Assembly (NCBI GenBank): GCA_045651745.1
Contig: JAZRSW010000061.1
Location: 1 to 12,554 of the forward strand
Direction of reading: 5' to 3'
Length of the DNA stretch: 12,554 nt
Source: UMGS172 sp045651745
Lineage (GTDB): Bacteria; Bacillota; Clostridia; Oscillospirales; Acutalibacteraceae
A program made the position numbers and the translations under genes. Every line of letters starts with the position of its first letter. The stretch's first letter is position 1. The notes under the pieces are model-generated. The model did no database searches and had not been told where the DNA came from. It saw nothing but the letters and a program-made list of their open reading frames with translations. Shown here in pieces: positions 1 to 6,885 of the stretch.

Positions 1-1
1 A

Positions 2-38
2 AAAAAGAAACCGCACCGAGTAGGTGCGGTTTCTTTTT
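2..38 (-). terminator. Rho-independent terminator of the ABC exporter operon
   Basis: A perfect 16-bp inverted repeat (2-17 against 23-38) encloses the 5-base loop GAGTA. Read on the minus strand, the GC-rich core is followed by a run of T, and it lies 33 bases past the stop codon of the downstream ABC gene. Both flanks are A/T runs, so it could also terminate plus-strand transcription entering from the left. Confidence 0.9.
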
Positions 39-70
39 GCTTAATAATGAGTCATAATTAAATTAAAGAA

Positions 71-1804
71 TTACTCTGCAAACTGACTGTTGTAAAGTTC
101 GTAGTAAAAGCCTTTTCTATTTAACAGTTCTTTATGAGAGCCGTGCTCAATAATATTGCCGTCTTTCATAACCAAAATCACGTCGGAATGTTTAATGGTT
201 GAAAGTCTGTGTGCGACAACAAAGCTTGTGCGACCGACCATAAGCCGTTTAAATGCGTGTTGGATATGCATTTCGGTTTTAACGTCGATAGATGAGGTAG
301 CCTCGTCTAAAATCAGCATAGGCGGTAAGCAAAGCATAATTCTTGTGATACACAGCAACTGCTTTTGACCTTCTGACAAACTACCGCCATCTTCACCCAA
401 AACAGTATCGTAGCCGTTGGGCAGACGTTTTATAAAACTGTGAGCGTGGGTTGACTTTGCGGCGGCTATGATTTCTTCATCAGTAGCGTCAGGGTTTCCC
501 ATTGTGATATTTTCTTTTACAGTGCCTGATTTCAGCCAGGTTTCCTGCAAAACCATACCATAGTTTTTACGCAGGCTGTGACGTGTGACATCTTTAATAT
601 TCTGTCCGTCAACCGTAATTTCACCGTCCGTCACGTCATAAAACCTCATAAGCAGGTTAATTAAGGTGGTTTTACCGCAACCGGTAGGACCGACTATAGC
701 AATCTGCTGACCGCTTTCAAAGTTCAGTGTAATTCCATCAATCAATGGTTTTTCGGGTACGTAAGAGAATTTCACATTATTCAATTTAACGTCACCCTTA
801 GCGGTCGGCATTTCGGGTGAATTTTCGTCAGAAACCTCTGACGGTTGCTCAATTAACATGAACACTCTTTCAGCCGAGGCAATTGCTGATGATAACTCGG
901 TTATAACACCTGAAATTTCATTAAAAGGTTTAGCGTATTGACTGGCATAACTCAAAAGAATTGACAATGCACCGACAGAGAATGTAGGGTTTGAGATAAC
1001 CGTCAAAGCGCCGACAAGGCAAACAATTGCGTAAATTACTGCATTGATAACTCTCGTAGAAGGGTTAACCATTGAGGAAAAGAAAATGGCACGAAGTGAG
1101 TGTTTTCTTAAATCTTCGTTAATTTCGTCAAACTGTTTTATTGCCTCGGATTGATGGCAAAATGCGCCGATAACCTTTTGATTGGTAACCGTTTCTTCAA
1201 TAAAGCTTGTTTGTTTTCCTCTTGTTTCAGACTGCAGTTTAAACATTGAGTAGGTTCTGCTTGCGATGAACTTTGCCACAAGCAGTGAAACCGGTGTGAG
1301 AACGACTACTATTGTGGCAATTTTCCAATTTATCATAAACATAAGTACAACTGTGCCTAATACCGTTATAACACCCGTGAATAACTGTGAAAATCCCATT
1401 AATAAGCCGTCTGCAAGGGTGTCAACGTCACTGATGATTCGGCTTACAGTGTCGCCGTAAGGGTGAGTGTCGATGTAAGAAAGAGGTAATGTTTGCAGTT
1501 TCTTAAATGCTTTGCTTCGCATATTGTGAACGAGGTTAAAGGTTAAAGAATTATTGCAAATGCTCATTAACCAAAGGGTGATAGCGGTCAAAATGACCGA
1601 TGCGATAATTTGAAAAATAATTCCGTTTATTTTCTCAAAATCGACGTTACCAACGCCTACGATACAGTCAATCGCATCACCGACTAAAATAGGAATGTAA
1701 AGGGTAAGTGCTACGTTGATTAAAGCAAGCAAAATTGAAAAAACGAAAAGGATTTTCTGCTTTCCTAATACCGATAATACTTTAAGGAGGGTTTTTAATT
1801 TCAT
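71..1804 (-). CDS. ABC exporter half-transporter, subunit with canonical catalytic residues
   Basis: This 577-residue protein has an N-terminal transmembrane domain (about residues 1-320, several hydrophobic segments) fused to a nucleotide-binding domain, the layout of type I (type IV fold) ABC exporters. Visible motifs are Walker A GPTGCGKTT (near 371), a variant signature LSEGQ (near 475), Walker B ending LILDEA (near 498) with the catalytic Glu present, and the switch His in VAHRLST (near 529). The start ATG abuts the TAA of the upstream ABC gene, and its ribosome-binding site AAGGAGG (bases 1813-1819) lies inside that gene's last codons, so the two are probably translationally coupled. 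The variant signature fits pairing with the partner's degenerate Walker site, as in the BmrCD/LmrCD/TM287-288 class. The substrate cannot be read from sequence; drug, lipid or peptide export are all possible. Confidence 0.93.
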   Translation of the reverse strand: MKLKTLLKVLSVLGKQKILFVFSILLALINVALTLYIPILVGDAIDCIVGVGNVDFEKINGIIFQIIASVILTAITLWLMSICNNSLTFNLVHNMRSKAFKKLQTLPLSYIDTHPYGDTVSRIISDVDTLADGLLMGFSQLFTGVITVLGTVVLMFMINWKIATIVVVLTPVSLLVAKFIASRTYSMFKLQSETRGKQTSFIEETVTNQKVIGAFCHQSEAIKQFDEINEDLRKHSLRAIFFSSMVNPSTRVINAVIYAIVCLVGALTVISNPTFSVGALSILLSYASQYAKPFNEISGVITELSSAIASAERVFMLIEQPSEVSDENSPEMPTAKGDVKLNNVKFSYVPEKPLIDGITLNFESGQQIAIVGPTGCGKTTLINLLMRFYDVTDGEITVDGQNIKDVTRHSLRKNYGMVLQETWLKSGTVKENITMGNPDATDEEIIAAAKSTHAHSFIKRLPNGYDTVLGEDGGSLSEGQKQLLCITRIMLCLPPMLILDEATSSIDVKTEMHIQHAFKRLMVGRTSFVVAHRLSTIKHSDVILVMKDGNIIEHGSHKELLNRKGFYYELYNSQFAE

Positions 1805-3523
1805 TTAAACTTCCTCCTTATCTAACTGTGAACGGCAGATTTCGGCGTATACTTCACAAGAGTTTAGCAGTTCCGCGTGTGTGCCGATACCGACAGCCGC
1901 ACCGTCGTCCAAGCAAATGATTTTGTCACAGTTCATTATTGAAGATACGCGTTGCGAAACCGTAAAAATGGTCGGCTTTTGCGGTAAATTTGATAACGCC
2001 TTGCGAAGTTCTGCTTCGGTCTTAAAGTCGAGTGCCGAGGCAGAATCGTCTAAAATCAAAATTTCAGGGTTGCCAACTAACGCGCGAGCAATACAAAGCC
2101 TTTGACGTTGTCCGCCCGAAAGGTTACGTCCGTTTTGCTCAATTTCAGCGTTCAAACCGCCTTTATTTACGACGGTTTCTTCGGCTTGGGCGGATTTTAA
2201 TGCCGACCATAATTCCTCGTCAGTAGCTGATTTTCCACCTAAAGTAAGGTTATCTCTCACAGTGCCTTTAAAAAGCACTGATTTTTGCGGAACTATACCG
2301 ATTTTACGACGTAAATCTTCGGTGTTGTAGGTTTTGACATCTTTTCCGTTAACCAAAACTGTACCCGAAGTTGCACCGTAGAAAAGGGGAATAAGGTTAA
2401 CCAAAGTGGATTTACCGGAGCCGGTAGCACCGATAATGCCGACTTTTTCGCCCTTTTTGGCAGTGAAGTTGAGGTTGACAAGCGATTCTTCACCTGCACC
2501 GTTATACTTAAACGAAACGTTTTTGAATTCAACTGCGGAGGTGCTTTTTGCTTTTTTGTCAGCTGATAAAGGTTCAATAAAGTTTTCGCGTTTAAGTACG
2601 GCATCAACGCGAGAGGACGAAGCAAGTGCTTTATTAACCGTCATAATCATATTGGCAAGTTTAATTAACTCAATTAAAATTTGTGACATATAGTTATATA
2701 AAGCTACGATTTCACCTTGAGTGAGAGTTCCGTTATATACACGATGACCGCCAACGTAAATTATTAAAATAACTGCAGTATTTACAACAACGTAGGTTAA
2801 CGGGTTCATTAAAGCCGAAATTTTACCGACTAATGTTTGTAAAACGGTTAAACTGTCATTAGTTTCTTCAAATTCGCTGATTTCCTTATGCTCTTGACGA
2901 AAAGCACGGATAACACGCACACCTTTTAAAGATTCGCGTGTGTTAAGGGTGAGTTTGTCGGCTTTAGTCTGCACTTTTTTATACATCGGTATTGTGATGT
3001 ACATTATTGCAACAACAATAACCGTTAGCAAGGGGATAGATGCCAAGAAAATCAATGCTGATTTAACGTCAACGGTAAATGCCATAATCATAGCACCGAA
3101 GACGATAAATGGTGAACGTAAAAGCAACCTTAACCCTAGGTTTACACCTGTTTGTACTTGATTAATATCACCGGTTAATCGGGTAATAAGCGTGGATGAA
3201 CCGATAGTATCCAAATCGGTGAATGAAAAACTGTTGATTTTTTTGAAAAGAGCCGACCTTAAATCGCAAGCAACACCAACCGATGCTTTAGCGGCAAAAT
3301 ACTGTGCTATCAAAGCGCAAATAAAACCGATAACACCTAACGCTATCATTAAAATACCGCGGGAAATTATGTATGACTTGTCATGAAGTTCGATACCGTT
3401 ATCAATAATATCGGCAACCACTAACGGTACAAAAAGTTCAAACAACGCTTCGGTTAATTTGAAAAGAGGACCCAATATAGCCTCGACGCGATAACGTTTC
3501 ATATATTTTAAAAGGTTTTTCAT
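1805..3523 (-). CDS. ABC exporter half-transporter, subunit with degenerate ATPase site
   Basis: This is the first gene of the exporter operon: 572 residues from the chosen start, with a transmembrane domain followed by a nucleotide-binding domain. Walker A is GATGSGKST (near 368) and the signature is canonical LSGGQRQ (near 468). The Walker B region reads LILDDS (near 491), with Asp where the catalytic Glu is expected, and the switch region reads VSQRVSS (near 523), with Gln replacing His. That pair of substitutions is the known mark of the non-hydrolysing site in heterodimeric exporters. I chose ATG 3523 over an in-frame ATG at 3556. The later start follows AGGGCGGTGA with 5-base spacing, whereas the earlier one has no ribosome-binding site and would lie only about 17 bases from the predicted transcription start. 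If 3556 is used, the protein gains 11 residues. Confidence 0.92.
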   Translation of the reverse strand: MKNLLKYMKRYRVEAILGPLFKLTEALFELFVPLVVADIIDNGIELHDKSYIISRGILMIALGVIGFICALIAQYFAAKASVGVACDLRSALFKKINSFSFTDLDTIGSSTLITRLTGDINQVQTGVNLGLRLLLRSPFIVFGAMIMAFTVDVKSALIFLASIPLLTVIVVAIMYITIPMYKKVQTKADKLTLNTRESLKGVRVIRAFRQEHKEISEFEETNDSLTVLQTLVGKISALMNPLTYVVVNTAVILIIYVGGHRVYNGTLTQGEIVALYNYMSQILIELIKLANMIMTVNKALASSSRVDAVLKRENFIEPLSADKKAKSTSAVEFKNVSFKYNGAGEESLVNLNFTAKKGEKVGIIGATGSGKSTLVNLIPLFYGATSGTVLVNGKDVKTYNTEDLRRKIGIVPQKSVLFKGTVRDNLTLGGKSATDEELWSALKSAQAEETVVNKGGLNAEIEQNGRNLSGGQRQRLCIARALVGNPEILILDDSASALDFKTEAELRKALSNLPQKPTIFTVSQRVSSIMNCDKIICLDDGAAVGIGTHAELLNSCEVYAEICRSQLDKEEV

Positions 3524-3540
3524 TTGGTTCACCGCCCTTA
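3524..3540 (-). promoter_or_regulatory. Ribosome-binding site that decides the ABC operon start
   Basis: On the minus strand TAAGGGCGGTGA precedes ATG 3523 with 5 bases between GGTGA and the start codon. This resembles the anti-Shine-Dalgarno complement with one irregularity. Nothing comparable precedes the alternative ATG at 3556. Confidence 0.6.
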
Positions 3541-3579
3541 AAAAACGATTATACATTTTGATTAATTATATTACAATAT

Positions 3580-3607
3580 ATTATACCAAAATATACATTA
3601 AAAGCAA
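3580..3607 (-). promoter_or_regulatory. Predicted promoter of the ABC exporter operon
   Basis: On the minus strand a perfect -10 TATAAT (3580-3585) is extended by TGG. It lies 16 bases downstream of TTGCTT (3602-3607), a partial -35 match. The inferred transcription start near 3573 gives a leader of about 50 bases to ATG 3523. Confidence 0.65.
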
Positions 3608-3624
3608 GTAAATTAATTTTATAC

Positions 3625-3653
3625 TTCACAAATTGGTTAATTTGTGGTAATAT
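3625..3653 (+). promoter_or_regulatory. Predicted promoter of the DUF896-maf operon, with embedded dyad
   Basis: The -35 TTCACA (3625-3630, five of six consensus bases) is separated by 17 bases from the -10 TAATAT (3648-3653), which has an extended TGG. A perfect inverted repeat CACAAATT-GGTT-AATTTGTG (3627-3646) fills the spacer and overlaps the -35, a classic operator position. The inferred transcription start is near 3660, about 10 bases before the ATG. Confidence 0.65.
3627..3646. repeat. Perfect 8-4-8 dyad, candidate operator
   Basis: The arms CACAAATT and AATTTGTG are exact reverse complements around GGTT. The dyad occupies the core-promoter spacer of the plus-strand operon and lies about 20 bases upstream of the -35 of the divergent ABC promoter, so one regulator could touch both. 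It does not match the LexA (GAAC-n4-GTTC), CIRCE or cre consensus sequences. No candidate regulator gene is visible nearby. Confidence 0.6.
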
Positions 3654-3669
3654 ACTTTTGGTGATTAAA

Positions 3670-3873
3670 ATGGAACAGAAAAAAATTGACAGAATTTCGG
3701 AATTAACCCGCATTTCCCGCGTCCGTGAGTTGACCGAGGAAGAACAAAAAGAAAGAGCAATCTTAAGACGTGAGTATATCGACGCTTATAAAGCATCTTT
3801 AACGGGTATTTTGGATAATACATATATTCAAGAACCTGACGGTACAAAACGTAAATTGGAAAAGAAAAAATAA
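3670..3873 (+). CDS. DUF896 (UPF0291, YnzC-type) small protein
   Basis: This 67-residue protein belongs, by sequence pattern, to the DUF896/UPF0291 family typified by Bacillus YnzC. It shows a basic N-terminal helix with RISELTR, then LTEEEQKERAILRREYIDAYKA, the family's most recognisable stretch, and a charged lysine-rich tail. Family members are small helical cytoplasmic proteins of unknown biochemical role; in Bacillus subtilis the homologue lies in an SOS-controlled operon, but no LexA-like box is seen here. The ATG at 3670 follows GGTGA (3660-3664) with 5-base spacing. An upstream in-frame TTG at 3658 would fall at or before the predicted transcription start and was not used. The gene leads a three-gene run with the 140-residue protein and maf. 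Confidence 0.85.
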   Translation: MEQKKIDRISELTRISRVRELTEEEQKERAILRREYIDAYKASLTGILDNTYIQEPDGTKRKLEKKK

Positions 3874-3923
3874 TTATTTTTTGGGCATAATAATCTTTGT
3901 AAAACTAATGAAGGAGATTATTT

Positions 3924-4346
3924 ATGCTTAAAGAAGATGAAATGTTAAATTTTGTCCGTCAAAACGTTCAGATGGGTATTGACGGCATAAAGTTGGTTAT
4001 CGACGATACCGATGACAAGGATTTTTATAAAGAGTTAGAGCGTGAAATGGCTGAATATAACGAGGTGTATAATGAGGCTGATTCTCTGTTAGAGGAAATC
4101 GGCGGTGAACGAAGCGACGTTAACGCTGCCATAAAAATTGCCGCGCATTTATCTGCAAGAGTTAAAAATTTCAACGGCTCAACCTCTAAAATTGCCGAAT
4201 CAATGATTCAGGGCAGTACAATGGGCGTTACCAAACTTATTAAGCATATTAATGAGTACAACGGTGATGACAGAGCCTTAAAAATTGCTGAAAAGTTGGT
4301 AAAAACCGAAGAACAGAATATTGAAAACCTTAAAAAGTTTTTGTGA
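3924..4346 (+). CDS. Unrecognised 140-residue helical protein
   Basis: I do not recognise a named family. The protein is soluble, acidic and strongly helix-forming, with no signal peptide or membrane segment. Runs of charged and hydrophobic residues suggest about four helices: roughly 3-27, 31-58, 65-107 (containing NAAIKIAAHLSARVKNF and MIQGSTMGVTKLIKHI) and 113-140 (ending ENLKKFL). A four-helix bundle of ferritin-like or DUF2383-like shape is possible, but no complete metal-ligand pattern was identified, so this remains a guess. AAGGAG at 3911-3916 precedes ATG 3924 with 7-base spacing, which makes the start secure. It sits 50 bases after the DUF896 gene and 61 bases before maf, with a strong hairpin in the second gap. 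Confidence 0.8.
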   Translation: MLKEDEMLNFVRQNVQMGIDGIKLVIDDTDDKDFYKELEREMAEYNEVYNEADSLLEEIGGERSDVNAAIKIAAHLSARVKNFNGSTSKIAESMIQGSTMGVTKLIKHINEYNGDDRALKIAEKLVKTEEQNIENLKKFL

Positions 4347-4358
4347 TACTGTAAAGAA

Positions 4359-4381
4359 TAGGGAGGGCAAGGCTCTCCCTA
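4359..4381 (+). other. Strong intergenic hairpin between the 140-residue gene and maf
   Basis: A 10-bp stem (4359-4368 against 4372-4381, one G-T wobble) closes a 3-base AAG loop. It begins 12 bases after the upstream stop codon. It is followed by A-rich rather than T-rich sequence, so it is not a standard terminator on the plus strand. It may be an mRNA-stability or processing hairpin, a partial attenuator, or a copy of a dispersed repeat. Confidence 0.7.
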
Positions 4382-4407
4382 TAAAAAATACATATTTGGG
4401 TGAGAAA

Positions 4408-4992
4408 ATGAAAATCATTTTGGCTTCAAAATCGCCGAGACGAAAGGAAATATTAGAAACTTTAGGCTTTGAGTTTTCAATTGTCACTGCCGACACAGAT
4501 GAAAGTTCAAATGAAACCGACCCCCGTGCTTTGACTAAAGATTTAGCATGCCGTAAGGGTAGTGATGTTGTAAAACTAATAAATGACAGTGATACGTTGG
4601 TTATATCTTGTGATACTGTTGTGTGGTGTGACGGTAAAATCTTGGGCAAACCTCAAAATAAAGATGATGCAAAAGAAATGCTAAGACTTTTGTCGGGCAG
4701 AAAACATACCGTAACAAGCGGTTTGTCGCTTATCATTAACGGTAAAACTGTTACCGACAGTGAAGATACTGATGTGTATTTTGCCGATTTGTCGGAAGAA
4801 TTTATTGAAAAATATGTAGAATCGGGCGAGCCTATGGATAAAGCCGGCAGTTATGCCGTGCAAGGTATCGCATCAATGTGGATTGAAAAAATTGACGGAT
4901 GTTACTTTAACGTTGTCGGACTTCCTGTAAGACTTCTTTGTAAATTGCTGGATGAATTAGGATTAAACCCTGAAACACTAACTATGAAATAA
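4408..4992 (+). CDS. maf: Maf family nucleoside triphosphate pyrophosphatase
   Basis: Maf proteins hydrolyse non-canonical or selected canonical nucleoside triphosphates (dTTP/UTP, or m7GTP in some subfamilies) to monophosphate and pyrophosphate, acting as house-cleaning enzymes and, in Bacillus, affecting septation. This 194-residue protein has the family's usual length. It starts MKIILASKSPRRKEILE, containing the SxSPRR phosphate-binding loop at residues 7-12. It then has SCDTVV with the presumed catalytic Asp, SGRKHTVTSG, DKAGSYAVQG and a C-terminal NVVGLPV, all diagnostic. The start is ATG 4408, preceded by GGGTGAG. An in-frame TTG at 4321 would add 29 unrelated residues, overlap the preceding gene and run through the hairpin. 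It is the last gene before a strong terminator. Confidence 0.95.
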   Translation: MKIILASKSPRRKEILETLGFEFSIVTADTDESSNETDPRALTKDLACRKGSDVVKLINDSDTLVISCDTVVWCDGKILGKPQNKDDAKEMLRLLSGRKHTVTSGLSLIINGKTVTDSEDTDVYFADLSEEFIEKYVESGEPMDKAGSYAVQGIASMWIEKIDGCYFNVVGLPVRLLCKLLDELGLNPETLTMK

Positions 4993-4998
4993 AAAAAC

Positions 4999-5036
4999 AA
5001 ACCGCTTGACTTCTTGTGTGTTGTCAAGCGGTTTTT
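4999..5036 (+). terminator. Bidirectional terminator between maf and the convergent 58-codon ORF
   Basis: A perfect 12-bp stem (4999-5010 against 5023-5034) has a 12-base loop and is followed by T residues on the plus strand. On the minus strand the stem is followed by GTTTTTTT, so it can also terminate the convergent transcript. Confidence 0.9.
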
Positions 5037-5043
5037 ATATACG

Positions 5044-5220
5044 TTAAATTATAGGCGGTTCGGGTTCGCGGCGGTATTTTGGTAGCGGAGACTGATAAGG
5101 GAACATATCATTTGCGGTGATTATGTTGTTATATTCTTCTGTACCTTCACCGCAGTAAATTGTACCGACAGTGTCTTCTGGTTCTTTTGGTATCGGATTA
5201 TATTTTTTCTTTTTATCCAT
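5044..5220 (-). CDS. Small 58-residue acidic/basic protein of unknown function
   Basis: I read an uninterrupted 58-codon frame on the minus strand, ATG at 5220 and TAA at 5046-5044. The protein begins MDKKKKYNPIPKEPED, has a single Cys in IYCGEG, and ends with the proline-rich YRREPEPPII. There is no signal peptide or membrane segment, and I recognise no family. A ribosome-binding site AAAGGAG precedes the ATG, with a rather long 10-base spacing. The gene follows the peptide-binding lipoprotein gene in the same orientation and ends just before a bidirectional terminator. Oddly, its ribosome-binding site is the 3' arm of the hairpin that follows the lipoprotein gene, so translation may be masked. 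It is the only frame I found in the 230 bases between maf and the lipoprotein gene. Being short, it could be fortuitous, but the composition looks protein-like. Confidence 0.6.
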   Translation of the reverse strand: MDKKKKYNPIPKEPEDTVGTIYCGEGTEEYNNIITANDMFPYQSPLPKYRREPEPPII

Positions 5221-5225
5221 TATTA

Positions 5226-5265
5226 AAACGCTCCTTTCAGTTGTATTGTTTACAAAGGAGCGTTT
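5226..5265 (-). terminator. Hairpin after the lipoprotein gene, overlapping the next ribosome-binding site
   Basis: A perfect 12-bp stem (5226-5237 against 5254-5265) with a 16-base loop starts 8 bases past the lipoprotein stop codon. On the minus strand its 3' arm is followed by a short TTTT, so it is a weak or leaky terminator. The same 3' arm contains the AAAGGAG of the 58-codon ORF. Confidence 0.65.
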
Positions 5266-5273
5266 AATTATTC

Positions 5274-6794
5274 TTATTTTACTTTGCTAATAATTGTGAA
5301 ATCAATCGTTGTGTCTATTGTCGAAAAATAAACGTTTTTATAATTTTTGTCATAAATGTATGACGTCGGTACCGAAACAATAGGGATAATAGTAGATTCA
5401 TTTGACAAAATCGTAGCACACGAAGTCAATGCCACATCTTTGTCGTGACGAGTATTCGCGTCATTTAATTGGGTAATACTTTGGTTAAATTCGGTATTGA
5501 AAAGGTAAAAACCTGATGTAGTATCGGCAAAGTTTTTCAAAACATTTTCAGTATTGTCCTCTAACGGCACTAATGCAATCGTAAAGTTTCCGGATTTAAC
5601 CTTTTCAAGTAATTGGGATTCGGAATTTACTTTCGTAATATTAACATAAGCGCCCAAATGGTTTTGCCATTGAGAAACAATATCACCTAAAATAGCGTTG
5701 ATTTCATCATTTCCTGCGGTCAAAACCGAAAGTGACGGTAGTTTTTTGCCCTTGAAATCCTGTAATGCCTCTAAAAATTCAGTTCTTGCCAAATTAGAGT
5801 CAAATTGATAAGCGTAATTAGGAATGTTGGACAGTAAAGTGTTATCAAAAATTACTGATTTTGGCACAGTAAAACGTTGACTCATTCTAACGGAATAATA
5901 TTCCTTATGAACACTTTTTGCAAAGGCAGAGGTAAGTTTAGTATTCTTGCCGATTTCGGTATTTTTATTGAAAATCAAGGCGTATGACTTTGAATAATTT
6001 GAAATAATGTTATATTCCGATTGGTTAACCGAGGTCCAATCGTTAATTGAGTTTATAGCCATACCGATTTCTTTGTTGTTGATTCGTTCAACACTGTTTT
6101 TACCTGTTGAACTAACGGTAATAAATACGTTTTCGGGCGCAATTTTGCGGTTTTTATGGTTTTCTGCAAGTTTTAATTTAATTTGACGCTCGTTCCAATT
6201 GGCAATGGAATAGTCGCCGTTGGTTAAAATATACTCGCGTGAAAGGCCGTATTTTCCACCGCTTTTTTCAAAAAATTCACGGTTGCAGGGTTTAAAAACC
6301 GCTGAAGTTAATAGTTTCAAAAAGTTTTCGTCGGGTTTAATTAGTTTAATGGTAAAGGATTTAGAGTCAATTTTATTAATATATTCAATATTTTCAACCG
6401 ACTTGGCGGAAGGTGAGGCGGTTATGGGGTCTTTGGCACGGCTTATGGCAAAGACAAAATCGTCAGCAGTGATAGGTGTACCATCTTTCCATTCGCAATC
6501 CTTAATTTTAAAAGTATACGTCAGCTTGTCGTCACTTGTTGTGTATGTTTCTGCAAGGTCGGGGACAATACTGCCGTCGGTGTCCTCTTTAAAAAGCCCT
6601 TTAAAGCAGTTGCGCACTGCTAAAAGCTCACCATAGGTTTGGGCCTTTTGCGGGTCAAGATTATAGGGCATTTCTTCAACTCCGAAGTATATTGAAAAAA
6701 CTTCATCCATACATCCCGATAAAAACAAAGTCGGGAGTAACGTGATTATACATAAAAGTATTAAACCTAAACTTTTAAACTTAAATTTAGCCAT
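5274..6794 (-). CDS. Peptide ABC transporter substrate-binding lipoprotein (SBP family 5)
   Basis: This 506-residue protein is of the extracytoplasmic solute-binding family 5 type (OppA/DppA-like), which captures peptides or, in some members, nickel or other solutes for an ABC importer. A basic N-terminus and hydrophobic segment lead to the lipobox LSGC, with the lipidated Cys at residue 28, so it should be anchored to the outer face of the membrane. Family signatures follow: YNLDPQKAQTYGELLAVRNCFKGLF, LAETY, and KDCEWKDGTPITADDFVFAI. ATG 6794 is preceded by GGGGTGA. No permease or ATPase subunits lie next to it, so it is an orphan that must use a transporter encoded elsewhere or act as a sensor. 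The length is slightly below the 520-550 usual for the family. It has its own promoter, divergent from ylxM. Confidence 0.9.
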   Translation of the reverse strand: MAKFKFKSLGLILLCIITLLPTLFLSGCMDEVFSIYFGVEEMPYNLDPQKAQTYGELLAVRNCFKGLFKEDTDGSIVPDLAETYTTSDDKLTYTFKIKDCEWKDGTPITADDFVFAISRAKDPITASPSAKSVENIEYINKIDSKSFTIKLIKPDENFLKLLTSAVFKPCNREFFEKSGGKYGLSREYILTNGDYSIANWNERQIKLKLAENHKNRKIAPENVFITVSSTGKNSVERINNKEIGMAINSINDWTSVNQSEYNIISNYSKSYALIFNKNTEIGKNTKLTSAFAKSVHKEYYSVRMSQRFTVPKSVIFDNTLLSNIPNYAYQFDSNLARTEFLEALQDFKGKKLPSLSVLTAGNDEINAILGDIVSQWQNHLGAYVNITKVNSESQLLEKVKSGNFTIALVPLEDNTENVLKNFADTTSGFYLFNTEFNQSITQLNDANTRHDKDVALTSCATILSNESTIIPIVSVPTSYIYDKNYKNVYFSTIDTTIDFTIISKVK

Positions 6795-6816
6795 TTTTCA
6801 TCACCCCATTATTAGT

Positions 6817-6845
6817 AGTATAATTAAAAATCTTAAAACAGTCAA
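6817..6845 (-). promoter_or_regulatory. Predicted promoter of the substrate-binding lipoprotein gene
   Basis: On the minus strand TTGACT (6840-6845) and TATACT (6817-6822) are separated by 17 bases, each one base from consensus. Transcription would start near 6810, about 16 bases before the start codon, just enough to hold the GGGGTGA ribosome-binding site. Confidence 0.75.
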
Positions 6846-6885
6846 TAAATTTTGAAAATTTTTCGGTCAATGTAAAGAAAAACAC

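Noticed and set aside
2293..2625. 110-codon open frame on the minus strand
   Set aside because: It lies wholly inside the nucleotide-binding domain of the first ABC gene in another frame on the same strand, has no ribosome-binding site and no recognisable protein features.
3524..3556. 11-residue extension of the first ABC subunit from ATG 3556
   Set aside because: No ribosome-binding site is present and the site is too near the predicted transcription start; kept only as an alternative.
3627..3646. LexA/SOS box upstream of the DUF896 gene, suggested by the Bacillus ynzC context
   Set aside because: The dyad lacks the GAAC-n4-GTTC core, so SOS control is not supported here.
4321..4407. N-terminal extension of maf from a TTG
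   Set aside because: It adds 29 residues not found in Maf proteins, overlaps the preceding gene and spans the 4359-4381 hairpin; ATG 4408 has its own ribosome-binding site and the canonical N-terminus.
4278..4649. 123-codon open frame on the minus strand across the hairpin and maf
   Set aside because: Antisense to maf and to the end of the 140-residue gene; maf's motifs are decisive.
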